A stretch of DNA of 64,000 nt, from the NCBI GenBank assembly GCA_964441275.1, contig CAYTUG010000007.1:25589-89588 (forward strand), written 5' to 3'. This document shows, in pieces, positions 33,974 to 42,072 of the stretch (position 1 is the stretch's first letter; every line of letters begins with the position of its first letter). The translations under genes were made by a program, and so were the position numbers. Origin of the DNA: SZUA-584 sp964441275. GTDB taxonomy: Bacteria > Bacillota > Clostridia > Christensenellales > SZUA-584. A model generated the notes under the pieces. It ran no database searches, was not told the origin of the DNA, and was given only the letters and a program-made list of their open reading frames with translations.

Positions 33974-36848
33974 AGAATTTTTCCCGTTGCGGCCTGAAAC
34001 ACAGCCGATGATATACGCCTATGAGGATAGCAACCCCGAATATCAAGGGTTGCTGAAAGTCGGCTATACCACAACCGGCGTAGAGCAGCGTGTGGCACAA
34101 CAATACCCCACAAAACGCCCGGATGGGAAAGTCCCGTACCGTATCGTTTTCGCCGAATCTGCCATGTATTCCGATGGCGGAAATTTCAGTGACCATGACG
34201 TTCACTGCGCCCTTATCAAGCGCGGTTTTTTGAATAAAGGCGGCGAGTGGTTCCGCTGCTCGGTCAAGGACTTGCGGGCTGCCTACATTGCCGTTCGTGA
34301 CAGCGTGGAAAACATTGAAAATCGTACCCGGGATTTCACCATGCGCCCCGAACAGGAAGAAGCGGTTAATAAAACGATTGGGTATTTTAAATTGGCTGAG
34401 AAAGAGAACAACGTACGCGCTGCCAAATTTCTATGGAATGCAAAAATGCGTTTTGGTAAAACCTTTGCTTCTTATAAGCTTGCAAAGCGCATGGGCCTGT
34501 TAAAGATATTAGTTTTAACATTCAAGCCCGCCGTTCAGAGCGCATGGGAAGAAGATGTAAAAACACACATCGACTTTGAAGGTTGGCAATTCATCAGCCG
34601 TACATCAGGCTTAACATGGGAAACTGCCGATAAATCCAGACCAATTGTCTGCTTCGGCTCTTTTCAAGATTACCTCGGCACAAACGATTCTGGCGGCATA
34701 AAAGCAAAAAACGAATGGGTGCATACTACAAATTGGGACTTGGTCATCTTTGACGAGTACCACTTCGGCGCTTGGCGCGAAAATGCCAAAAAGCTCTTTG
34801 AAATGGGCGATGAGGATGAGTATGAAGCCCTTGATCTGGAAAAATACGCTAAGGATGAAGAGGGCAACGCCATCAACGAAACATGGCTGCCCATCACCAC
34901 GCCACGCTATTTATACTTGTCGGGCACACCGTTCCGGGCGATTAACTCCGGCGAGTTTATAGAAGATCAGATCTACAACTGGACTTATTCCGATGAGCAA
35001 AGAGCGAAGAAGAACTGGACTGAACCGCCCGATAATCCCTATGCCGCCCTGCCGCGCATGGTGATGATGACTTATAAAATTCCCGATAGCATAAGGCAGA
35101 TTGCTATGCAGGGCGAGTTTGACGAATTTGACCTCAATGTGTTCTTTTCGGCAGAGGGCAAAAATGACCAGGCTAAATTTAAGTATGAGGATTACGTCCA
35201 GAAATGGCTTGACCTCATTCGCGGCGCGTACCTTGGAACAACGACCGACGATTTGAAACTCGGCGCGAAAAAGCCGGAAATGCCATACTCAAACAGTCGC
35301 CTGCTTTCCATCCTGACGCACACCATATGGTTCTTGCCGAACGTTGCTTCTTGTTTTGCCATGTGCAATTTGATACAAAAAAAGAATAATACCTTTTTCC
35401 ATGACTATGCTATTAATGTTAGTGCCGGAAGCGGCGCGGGCATTGGCGTTGATGCGCTTGCGCCCGTGCAGAAGTCAATGGGTGATCCGCTTCAAACAAA
35501 AACCATCACGCTGACCTGCGGCAAGCTGACTACGGGTGTAACGGTAAGACCATGGACAGGCATCTTCATGCTCCGCAATCTATCCAGCCCAGAAACATAT
35601 TTTCAAGCCGCCTTCCGGGTGCAAAGCCCATGGGAGGTGGATATTGGCGCGGGCAAACGCGAAATTATGAAGCGCGAGTGCTATATATTTGATTTCGCTC
35701 TTGACCGTGCACTCAAGCAGGTAGCCGATTACAGCTGCAGGCTTGATATAAACGAAGGGAATCCGGAAAAGAAAGTTGCGGAGTTCATTAACTTTCTGCC
35801 TGTTATCGCCTATGACGGCAGCACCATGAAGCAAATTAGCGCCAGCGATGTGCTCGATATTGCGATGGCAGGAACGTCAGCCACGCTTTTAGCGCGCCGG
35901 TGGGAAAGCGCGCTGCTGGTGAATGTCGATAATGAAACGCTGGCTCGCCTAATGGCGAATGAGGACGCTATGCGGGCGTTAATGAGCATAGAGGGTTTTC
36001 GAAGCCTGAACACCGAAATCAATGACATTATCATTGCCTCCGAAAAGGTAAAAAAGGCAAAAGCAAAGGGCGAAAAACTGACACCCAAGGAAAAAAAGGA
36101 GCTTACCGCTGAAGAAAAAGAATACAAGTCGAAGCGGAAGATGATACAAGAGAAGTTAATCAAGTTTGCCACCCGCATCCCCGTGTTTATGTATTTGACG
36201 GATTTTCGTGAACACAGTCTCAAGGACGTTATTACGCAGCTTGAGCCGGGTTTATTCAAACGGGTTACAGGCTTGAATGTGAAGGACTTCGAGTTGCTTG
36301 TATCGCTTGGCGTTTTCAATGGCGGTTTGATGAATGATGCGGTTTATAAGTTTAAGCGATATGAGGACTCCAGTCTATATTATACCGGTATCGATAAACA
36401 TGCAGGCGAAGCTGTAGGTGGCTATGATACTGTTTTAACAAGAGAGGAATACGATCGCCTCTTCGGCTCACAACAAATTTCCATATCTGACGTGACGCAG
36501 CAAACGGATGAAAGCAGCCCCAAAAACGGTAACGATAACGAGGGTACGGATAATATAACGCCGGAGGAAAGATCAGTCTTTCAAAAACTCAAACCAGAAC
36601 CTGCACGGATAGAAACAAAAGCATCTGTTTTTGCGCGGCCACAAACAAGCACGGATTCCTCCCGGGTTGAAGATTATTCTTTTGTGAAGCCCGGCTTGAC
36701 TGTGCATCATAAAACCTTCGGAGAAGGTAGGGTGGTAAAGGTCATTGAGGACAAATATGGCGGCAAAATCGTTGTTGCTTTCGGTAAAGCGGAAAAGATG
36801 TTCCTATTTCCCGACGCTCTCCGGGACGGCTTTCTAAGAGTCGATTAG
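33966..36848 (+). CDS. GIY-YIG (T5orf172-type) nuclease / SF2 helicase fusion
   Basis: 960 residues from ATG 33966, chosen for GGAGG at 33952-33956. Residues 15-100 are a GIY-YIG-like domain (MIYAYEDSN, LLKVGYTT, VEQRVAQQ, GGEWFRC). A superfamily 2 helicase follows: motif I MRFGKTFASYKLA near 160, motif II FDEYHFG near 262, motif III SGTPFR near 320, and QAAFRVQSPW near 545. A Lys/Glu-rich helix (about 695-730) and a C-terminal HHKTFGEGRVV domain complete it. This is a plausible ATP-driven restriction subunit for the methyltransferase upstream. The largest gene of the island and fully open. Confidence 0.85.
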   Translation: MSKEFFPLRPETQPMIYAYEDSNPEYQGLLKVGYTTTGVEQRVAQQYPTKRPDGKVPYRIVFAESAMYSDGGNFSDHDVHCALIKRGFLNKGGEWFRCSVKDLRAAYIAVRDSVENIENRTRDFTMRPEQEEAVNKTIGYFKLAEKENNVRAAKFLWNAKMRFGKTFASYKLAKRMGLLKILVLTFKPAVQSAWEEDVKTHIDFEGWQFISRTSGLTWETADKSRPIVCFGSFQDYLGTNDSGGIKAKNEWVHTTNWDLVIFDEYHFGAWRENAKKLFEMGDEDEYEALDLEKYAKDEEGNAINETWLPITTPRYLYLSGTPFRAINSGEFIEDQIYNWTYSDEQRAKKNWTEPPDNPYAALPRMVMMTYKIPDSIRQIAMQGEFDEFDLNVFFSAEGKNDQAKFKYEDYVQKWLDLIRGAYLGTTTDDLKLGAKKPEMPYSNSRLLSILTHTIWFLPNVASCFAMCNLIQKKNNTFFHDYAINVSAGSGAGIGVDALAPVQKSMGDPLQTKTITLTCGKLTTGVTVRPWTGIFMLRNLSSPETYFQAAFRVQSPWEVDIGAGKREIMKRECYIFDFALDRALKQVADYSCRLDINEGNPEKKVAEFINFLPVIAYDGSTMKQISASDVLDIAMAGTSATLLARRWESALLVNVDNETLARLMANEDAMRALMSIEGFRSLNTEINDIIIASEKVKKAKAKGEKLTPKEKKELTAEEKEYKSKRKMIQEKLIKFATRIPVFMYLTDFREHSLKDVITQLEPGLFKRVTGLNVKDFELLVSLGVFNGGLMNDAVYKFKRYEDSSLYYTGIDKHAGEAVGGYDTVLTREEYDRLFGSQQISISDVTQQTDESSPKNGNDNEGTDNITPEERSVFQKLKPEPARIETKASVFARPQTSTDSSRVEDYSFVKPGLTVHHKTFGEGRVVKVIEDKYGGKIVVAFGKAEKMFLFPDALRDGFLRVD

Positions 36849-36864
36849 TATACGAAGGTATAGT

Positions 36865-37653
36865 ATGATGACTGCGCGTGGTAAAAGCATAAATCTCTTC
36901 CTTATGGATGGAGAAGATAGCGGTCGCATAAAGTGTACGCTTGCAAACTGGACGGGTGTGGCCTATAAGATTCCACGGACTGCTTTAGATTTGTGTAAGG
37001 AGCGTGGCGACATCAAGCAGAGCGGCGTCTATTTTCTTTTTGGTACATCTGATGAGACGGGAAATAAGGATTACTGGACAGAAGCTGTTGTGTTCACCAC
37101 TTCCAATGATTCTTTCGGTCCGACCGAAATCAGCTATCTTGAAAATCGCTTCTGTGGTCTCGCGCTTGCCGCCAAACGTTATGACGTGGAAAACAGCAAA
37201 GAACCGACACAAGGTAATATCGCGGAAGAAAAAGAAAGCAAGCTTGAAGAGTTTGTAGATTATGCTCACATTGCTGGACATAAAGTTTTTGAGCCTCTTG
37301 TGTCTTCGAAATCTATGGAGGACATCGAAAAATACAGCGAAGTCGAAGAACCCATCCTCTTTTTTAACCGCGCAAATCACAATGCCTCAGGTCGCCGTAC
37401 TAACGAGGGCTTTGTTATCTTTAAGGGAAGCGCAATTGTTCCTAACTTACAAAAAAATTGTCCGAATAATGTAAGAAAGTATCGTGAGAGATATAAATCT
37501 AAAATAGATGGCAACAACATTCTTATTGAAGATGTTCTTTTGTCGAGTCCCCCTGCTGCATCCGCTTTTATCGGCGGTGCAAGTTTGAGCGGCAATATAA
37601 TGTGGAGGACAAAGGACGGTATTACGCTTAAAGATTTAGAAAAAAACGAGTAA
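36865..37653 (+). CDS. DUF4357 protein with excised GIY-YIG core
   Basis: 262 residues. The C-terminus (SSPPAASAFIGGASLSGNIMWRTKDG) is a DUF4357 domain. The N-terminal part aligns with a GIY-YIG nuclease protein (KIPRTALDLC, GVYFLFGTSD, then YWTEAVVFTT and ISYLENRFC), but the stretch between GVYFLF and YWTEAV, which should hold the second catalytic motif and the Arg helix, is absent. The frame is intact, so this is an in-frame loss of the nuclease centre. Last gene of the operon, 16 bases after the helicase. Confidence 0.7.
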   Translation: MMTARGKSINLFLMDGEDSGRIKCTLANWTGVAYKIPRTALDLCKERGDIKQSGVYFLFGTSDETGNKDYWTEAVVFTTSNDSFGPTEISYLENRFCGLALAAKRYDVENSKEPTQGNIAEEKESKLEEFVDYAHIAGHKVFEPLVSSKSMEDIEKYSEVEEPILFFNRANHNASGRRTNEGFVIFKGSAIVPNLQKNCPNNVRKYRERYKSKIDGNNILIEDVLLSSPPAASAFIGGASLSGNIMWRTKDGITLKDLEKNE

Positions 37654-37716
37654 TTTTCGCACCTCAAGCTCCGTATGCAACGATCGTTTGACAGAAGATT
37701 AACTATATAAAACGTT

Positions 37717-38339
37717 ATGGAAACAAGGGATGCTAAATGGCAAAAAAGGATATGTGTTAACTGTAAAAGGGAACTGGGCGTTTTTACGGGAAAGGCGAAT
37801 GTTAGCAATGGGACTATTTGCACAAACTGTCTAAGCACGGCGGGAATTGGTCAGCTTGAAAGTCTTGCTGCATATTCAACAAATGATGTTAAATCACTAA
37901 TTGCTTCGAGAACCCCACTTATACAAGCATTTTTACCGACAAAAAAAACAGGTTCATATTTACAGATTGATGATACACATAAAGTATTTAAGGCTGGTGG
38001 CAGCATTTTTGCATCCTCTAATTTGCTAAACTTCAAGCTTATAGAAGACGGTGAAACAATCACTAAAGGCGGATTAGGTAGAGCCGTCGCAGGGGGGCTT
38101 CTATTAGGTGGTGTGGGTGCTATAGTTGGAGGCTTTACAGGTGGAAAAAAAGCAAGTGTGTCTGTAATTCGATGCGTATAAAAATAACACTACGTAATTG
38201 CCACTGTTCGATGGTTTATATTCCGTTCATTATTTCTGAGACAAAGACAAGAAGCTTTGTGTATAAAGCAGCTCAATCATCTGCACAGGAGTTTTTTCAG
38301 CTTTGCAAATTGTTTCCGATTCATACCAGTTTGAGATAG
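37717..38339 (+). pseudogene. DUF4428-type zinc-ribbon protein, frameshifted
   Basis: The open frame 37717-38181 gives 154 residues: a two-CxxC zinc ribbon (CVNCKRELG, CTNCL), a middle domain, and a glycine-rich helix GRAVAGGLLLGGVGAIVGG. It stops just after TGGKKASVSV. One frame over, from about 38163, the sequence reads NSMRIKITLRNCH then TKTRSFVYKAAQSSAQEFF to a stop at 38337-38339, which is the expected C-terminal tail. One indel near 38158-38164 explains it. Confidence 0.65.
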
Positions 38340-38395
38340 CAGCTCACATTACTAATCAATCCAGTGCGTCAGCTGTTGGGTCATCGGCTTCATTC

Positions 38396-38468
38396 GCGGG
38401 AGGTCAACACGATAGTGATTCTTGATCGTTTCGCCAACGCTGAGGACTACAAGCTCCTGCTGGGATGA
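38396..38468 (+). pseudogene. Possible ParM/StbA C-terminal remnant
   Basis: A start-less plus-strand frame reads REVNTIVILDRFANAEDYKL to a TGA at 38466-38468, four bases before the ParR-like ATG. In plasmid partition cassettes the ATPase gene lies directly upstream of parR, so this may be its last codons. The match is too short to be sure. Confidence 0.3.
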
Positions 38469-38472
38469 CGGT

Positions 38473-38745
38473 ATGCGGGAAAGACGGTATCTGACGTTCG
38501 ACATGGAGAATCTACGCCACCGCGAGGCTTTTGTTCTTTTTTCGGCACAATCCAGGAGGCGGCGCGGCGAATATGTGGTTGATTTTATTCCCAAGGCACA
38601 GCAGAATAACCGCTTAAAGGAAACGGTGCGAAGGGTCATCAAGGAAACGGTGCGAAGGGTCATCACGGAAGCGCTAAAGGACTTTTCCTCTACTGCTCCT
38701 GCCATAGAGAAAACAGCGGCGTTTTTCACAAGGGGGAGCATAAGA
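38473..38745 (+). pseudogene. ParR/StbB-like partition protein, truncated
   Basis: From ATG 38473 the frame reads a short basic protein (YLTFDMENLRHREAFVLF, RRRRGEYVVDFI) resembling small ParR-like DNA-binding partition proteins. A 24-base tandem duplication inserts a second KETVRRVI. After about 38745 the frame runs into IS1182 transposase sequence, so the natural C-terminus is lost. The frame itself stays open to 38787. Suggests that part of the island came from a plasmid. Confidence 0.45.
38617..38664 (+). repeat. Exact 24-bp tandem duplication
   Basis: 38617-38640 and 38641-38664 are identical and in frame, doubling eight residues of the ParR-like protein. Typical slippage or recent duplication. 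Confidence 0.9.
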
Positions 38746-39283
38746 AATGTTTGCCTACTGCGCTCAAACAGTCTGCGGCAGCCATAATTTCATACTGGGT
38801 GTGACAGTGAATCCAGGCAACATGTATGACAGTGTGGCCTTCGATTATGGCCAAAAAAGGCAATATAGAGTGGTACGAGTACGTATATGATGAATACTAT
38901 GACTGTGTCATTTGTCCGGAGAATCAAATACTCACCTACACAACGACCAACAAAGACGGCTATCAAGAATACAAGAGCGATCCGGTTATATATGCCGAGG
39001 CTGCCCGTCGCGGGAGCGATGTGCCGCTATCAAGAACTGCCAAAAGGTCGTAACTCTGCACATCTGGAACGATTACATCGAACGAGCAGAAGATGTTCGG
39101 CATTCACCCACAGGCAAGCAGGTCTACGAGAAACGGGGCGAGACAATTGAGCGGATTTTCGCGGATGCCAAAAAGAAATATGCCATGCGATATACGCCAT
39201 ATCGAGGGCTTGTCCATGTAAGCAACTGGGTCAATCTTAAATATGCAGCCATAAATCTTAAGAAGCTGGCGATGTGGCGGTGA
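38746..39283 (+). pseudogene. IS1182-family transposase, C-terminal remnant
   Basis: Three frames in succession encode pieces of an IS1182-type DDE transposase: FAYCAQTVCGSHNF and GNMYDSVAFD near 38748-38843, EYVYDEYYDCVICPEN near 38875-38930, and KQVYEKRGETIERIFADAKKKYAMRYTPYRGL with INLKKLAMWR to a stop at 39283. At least two frameshifts and no N-terminal half. It interrupts the ParR-like gene. Confidence 0.8.
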
Positions 39284-39332
39284 AAAGACGGATTATCCAC
39301 ATCACCCGCTAGTTTAAATCGAGCATTATCTC

Positions 39333-39761
39333 CGCTTTCATCTTTCCAAATATGACTTTGCGCCTATATTTCGGTGCAAATGCCATATCAGCCTGTGCAA
39401 AAAGAAATAGCTTCTCCACTCTACTAAAGAAAAAGCAGAGCTCTATCCCTGCAGAGCGGTCATCAAGTGATCAGTTCCCATAATATTGATTACTCTCTTC
39501 AGGTTGTATGCAAAGAAATGCAACAGGGTTTCTGTCCTCACGTTTTCTATCCCTCTGGTTAAAAAGTAGGAGAACCCCAAACCATTCTTAACCGTTCCGA
39601 ATAGATGCTCCGCCAACTCCTGCCGTCGCTTGTAAAGCGGCATATCTCTGAAATGGTCGATCGTAAATATTTCGGTATGGGTCGTTTGTACAAAGCGTCT
39701 TTTTGGGACAATGCCGGAAGGCATTCGGATTGTTGTACCGTGTCCCCGGTGTTTTGGAAGA
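39333..39761. repeat. Long direct repeat, copy A (IS200 fragment + IS1182 3' part)
   Basis: Nearly identical to 63536-64000 in the same orientation apart from scattered mismatches and a 36-base deletion here (after about 39645). The repeat carries the 5' part of an IS200-type tnpA joined to the 3' part of an IS1182-type transposase, so the junction was formed once and then copied. The homology continues past the window end for the other copy. Confidence 0.9.
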
Positions 39762-40230
39762 AGCACGGCGTACCTTGCCGCATAGCACCTGCCCTTGTGG
39801 GCAGATGCAGGCATCCTTTTCAGTATCATATCGAAACTTTGATTTCGAATACTTATCGCTGACTGCAGATTTTTTGTTGACAGGTTTTGATACAAGAGGT
39901 GTAATTCCCATATCAATGCAGGCAGCAAATTCCGATGCTGTATAGCATCCCGCATCCGTCAATACCGTTAATCCTTCCACATTCAGTTCTTCTTTTGCCA
40001 TCTCTGCCATATGGGACAGTTGCTGTTTATCATCCGGATCACTGACAACACCAACTGCTACAACCAGATAATGTCTGCTATCTACTGCTATCTGAACATT
40101 ATAGCATATACCACAACCACCATTGCTCATTTTCATCAACCGACTATCCGGACCGGTCCGGCTATACTCTCCGTTGGTTTCCACTTGTTCTTCAATCGCT
40201 TCCAGTTCCTCAATCCGGTATTAACTCCAG
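39443..40230 (-). pseudogene. IS1182-family transposase remnant (second type)
   Basis: Minus strand, two overlapping frames. The upstream one (to 40184) reads TGPDSRLMKMSNGG, a DDE domain with VLTDAGCYTASEF, and KFRYDTEKDACICPQG; after a frameshift near 39700-39780 the other reads KRRQELAEHLFGTVKNGLGFSYFLTRG and NLKRVINIMG to the stop at 39443. The N-terminus is missing. It differs from the plus-strand remnant at 38746, so two IS1182-type lineages met here. Confidence 0.75.
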
Positions 40231-40360
40231 CTTATTACGGTAATCTTGTCCTGTTTTATTGATACTTTTGTCATCCTCCCCGTCTTCCGCTCCAAAAACG
40301 CCGTGTCCCTCGCCGAATTGGCGGGGGATATTGCAAAGAGCAGCATATAATAGTATATAG

Positions 40361-40435
40361 GGCGCCATAGCCAAGTGGTAAGGCCAAGGTCTGCAAAACC
40401 TTTATTCCCCAGTTCAAATCTGGGTGGCGCCTCCA
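40361..40435 (+). tRNA. tRNA-Cys (GCA)
   Basis: Acceptor arms GGCGCCA and TGGCGCC, D-arm AGCCAAGTGGTAAGGC, anticodon arm AAGGT-CTGCAAA-ACCTT with GCA at 40393-40395, T-arm CCCAGTTCAAATCTGGG. The unpaired U before an encoded CCA end is the usual tRNA-Cys discriminator. A TATAAT at 40346-40351 is a likely -10 box. Confidence 0.97.
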
Positions 40436-40441
40436 ATTATT

Positions 40442-40530
40442 GCCGAAGTGGCGGAATCGGCAGACGCACGGGACTTAAAATCCCGCGGAGGTTAAACTCC
40501 GTACCGGTTCAATTCCGGTCTTCGGCACCA
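40442..40530 (+). tRNA. tRNA-Leu (TAA)
   Basis: Acceptor GCCGAAG pairing with CTTCGGC, long variable arm (GCGGAGGTTAAACTCCGT), anticodon loop CTTAAAA with TAA at 40476-40478, T-arm CCGGTTCAATTCCGG, encoded ACCA end. It lies 6 bases after tRNA-Cys, so both come from one transcript. Confidence 0.97.
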
Positions 40531-40540
40531 AGACATTCTA

Positions 40541-40582
40541 AACCCTTTATCGGCGGCACTCTGCAGGAATAAGGGGTTTTTT
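40541..40582 (+). terminator. Terminator of the tRNA operon
   Basis: AACCCTTTAT (40541-40550) pairs with ATAAGGGGTT (40569-40578), followed by a T run. It ends the Cys-Leu tRNA unit. Confidence 0.85.
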
Positions 40583-40815
40583 CTGACAACCATAATATAT
40601 ACTGTTATAATCTACAACCTTATTTATATTTTTTTATACGTTAAACGCTATGGAAATTGGAAAGCTTAGTTAAGGTTCACCCAACAATAATCCTATTGGC
40701 GAATAATCTAATAAGGCAAAATAGGGCTTTTGCCATATTAACAGTGAACATACCTTATATTTAACATTTTTCTATATTATAATATATTCAAATCTAAGTG
40801 TATTGGAGGTTCTGT

Positions 40816-41139
40816 ATGGAAAAGCTTCATAAGGATTTTAATCAAAGATGGAACATAAATAAGAATCCGCAAAGTAAAGAAACATTCATTGAGTTTAGGC
40901 AAAGAGTAAAAGATATTATTTATGGTTATACAGAATGGGGTTGTTTCGAATTTGGCGAAATGTCTCCCAGCGGGTATCATTATAAAGGGAAAGTTAAAAA
41001 TTTATCGAAAAATTTTTGTAAATCTGCAGGGTTGCCGATTGACGGTGGTATTGAGTCGCATATTATGAAAGCAAACGACTACCCTGAATTATTTCGATAC
41101 ATTGAAATAGTAATTAACCTTCTACCCGGAGGGAAATAA
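40816..41139 (+). CDS. Hypothetical protein, first gene of a two-gene cassette (possibly AbiJ-like)
   Basis: 107 residues from ATG 40816 (GGAGG at 40805-40809). Starts with HKDFNQRWNINKNPQSKETFIEFRQRVKDII, a pattern weakly like the N-terminal part of AbiJ-type proteins, and is helical with a GYHYKG turn. AT-rich. TATAAT at 40778-40783 could be the -10 box. The next frame begins at its stop codon, so the two are a unit. The family assignment is tentative. Confidence 0.55.
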   Translation: MEKLHKDFNQRWNINKNPQSKETFIEFRQRVKDIIYGYTEWGCFEFGEMSPSGYHYKGKVKNLSKNFCKSAGLPIDGGIESHIMKANDYPELFRYIEIVINLLPGGK

Positions 41140-41252
41140 AAACAAGTTTCATAAAGGAAATTAAAGACGCTGTTAACATATGCAACATACAGGTTAATTT
41201 CACTGATAGCGGCAAGTTTTATCCCCGGGGAGCGAAACTATTAGACGAAAAG

Positions 41253-41642
41253 TTGGTTAATGACAACCTTCATTGGCTCCTTGAGTATAAAGATTCCTAT
41301 GAAAGATTCGAAAATGCCTTAAATCTATATTCCTCTAACGGAGACTTAACAAATATTGTCGATGATTTAAGAAAAAGCTTAGAATTCCTACTACATGTCA
41401 TATTTAAAAATAGACTACCATTAGAAAAACAACGTAAAAATATTAAAGATTTTTTAGATAAAAGAAATATCAATAAAGAAATAATAGACACAGTTCGTAG
41501 ATTCATAGAATTCTTTGGGACATATAACAATAGATATGCTAAACATGGTAATAGAGTTTATAAAGAGGAAACAGAATTTCTATTATATCAAACAGGTGTT
41601 TTCTTAAAGTTGTTTATCACACTAAGCAAAGTGGAAGTATGA
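41253..41642 (+). CDS. Helical protein, second gene of the cassette (start codon problem)
   Basis: 129 residues from TTG 41253, the only usual start in the frame; however the open frame and protein-like sequence (SFIKEIKDAVNICNIQVNF, KFYPRGAKLLDEKL) run back to ATA at 41136, directly behind GGAGGG at 41129-41133 and overlapping the previous stop. ATG may have mutated to ATA, or ATA is used. The C-terminal half (DDLRKSLEFLLHVIF, FIEFFGTYNNRYAKHG) resembles HEPN-like helical domains; an R-x(3)-H is present instead of the usual R-x(4-6)-H. Function unknown. Confidence 0.5.
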   Translation: MVNDNLHWLLEYKDSYERFENALNLYSSNGDLTNIVDDLRKSLEFLLHVIFKNRLPLEKQRKNIKDFLDKRNINKEIIDTVRRFIEFFGTYNNRYAKHGNRVYKEETEFLLYQTGVFLKLFITLSKVEV

Positions 41643-41715
41643 AAAGGCAGGTAAATCAGCTTGCTTGCATAGCGCAAAAAATGCAAGGTCGGATATTTTA
41701 ATAAAAGGTAGCACA

Positions 41716-42072
41716 TCATTTCCTCGTTTTGGGCGTGAATATCACCGCGACAATATAACCAAAAAGCACAGCTGCAGATATGCCTGCCGCAGTTGCAGAT
41801 ACGCCGCCCGTAAGCGCGCCTAAAATGCCGTTTTCATCTACTGCCGAATACGCGCCTCTTGCAAGCGAATAGCCAAACCCGGTAAGGGGCACCTTCGCGC
41901 CCGCACCCGCTAATTTTACAATAGGCTCGTATAACCCCAAGGCGAAAAGAACAACCCCGGCGGTAACGAATATCACCAATATTCGAGCGGGAGTAAGTTT
42001 AGTTTTTGAAAGCAGTATTTGCCCGACAGCGCAAATTGCGCCGCCAATCAGAAAAGCGTAAACATAATTCAT
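41716..42072 (-). CDS. spoVAE: Stage V sporulation protein AE
   Basis: 118 residues from ATG 42072, overlapping the spoVAD stop as ATGA. Four hydrophobic helices with the SpoVAC/AE pattern (YAFLIGGAICAVGQ, GAGAKVPLTGFGYSLARGA). Last gene of the spoVA block. SpoVA proteins form the inner-membrane channel that moves Ca-dipicolinate into the forespore and out at germination. Confidence 0.93.
   Translation of the reverse strand: MNYVYAFLIGGAICAVGQILLSKTKLTPARILVIFVTAGVVLFALGLYEPIVKLAGAGAKVPLTGFGYSLARGAYSAVDENGILGALTGGVSATAAGISAAVLFGYIVAVIFTPKTRK

Larger units (their letters stand above)
28601..40360. other. Acquired genomic island between guaA and tRNA-Cys
   Basis: The core operon ends at 28600 and ordinary genes resume after the tRNA pair. 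Between them lie a defence-type operon, unrecognised membrane proteins, frameshifted genes at 30263-30585 and 37717-38339, partition-like remnants and transposase debris of IS1182 and IS200 types. The right border is next to a tRNA gene, a common integration neighbourhood. No integrase gene or clear attachment repeats were found, so borders are inferred. Confidence 0.6.

Noticed and set aside
38617..38664. CRISPR-like direct repeats
   Set aside because: Two abutting 24-base units without spacers, inside a coding frame. No CRISPR array was seen anywhere in the window.
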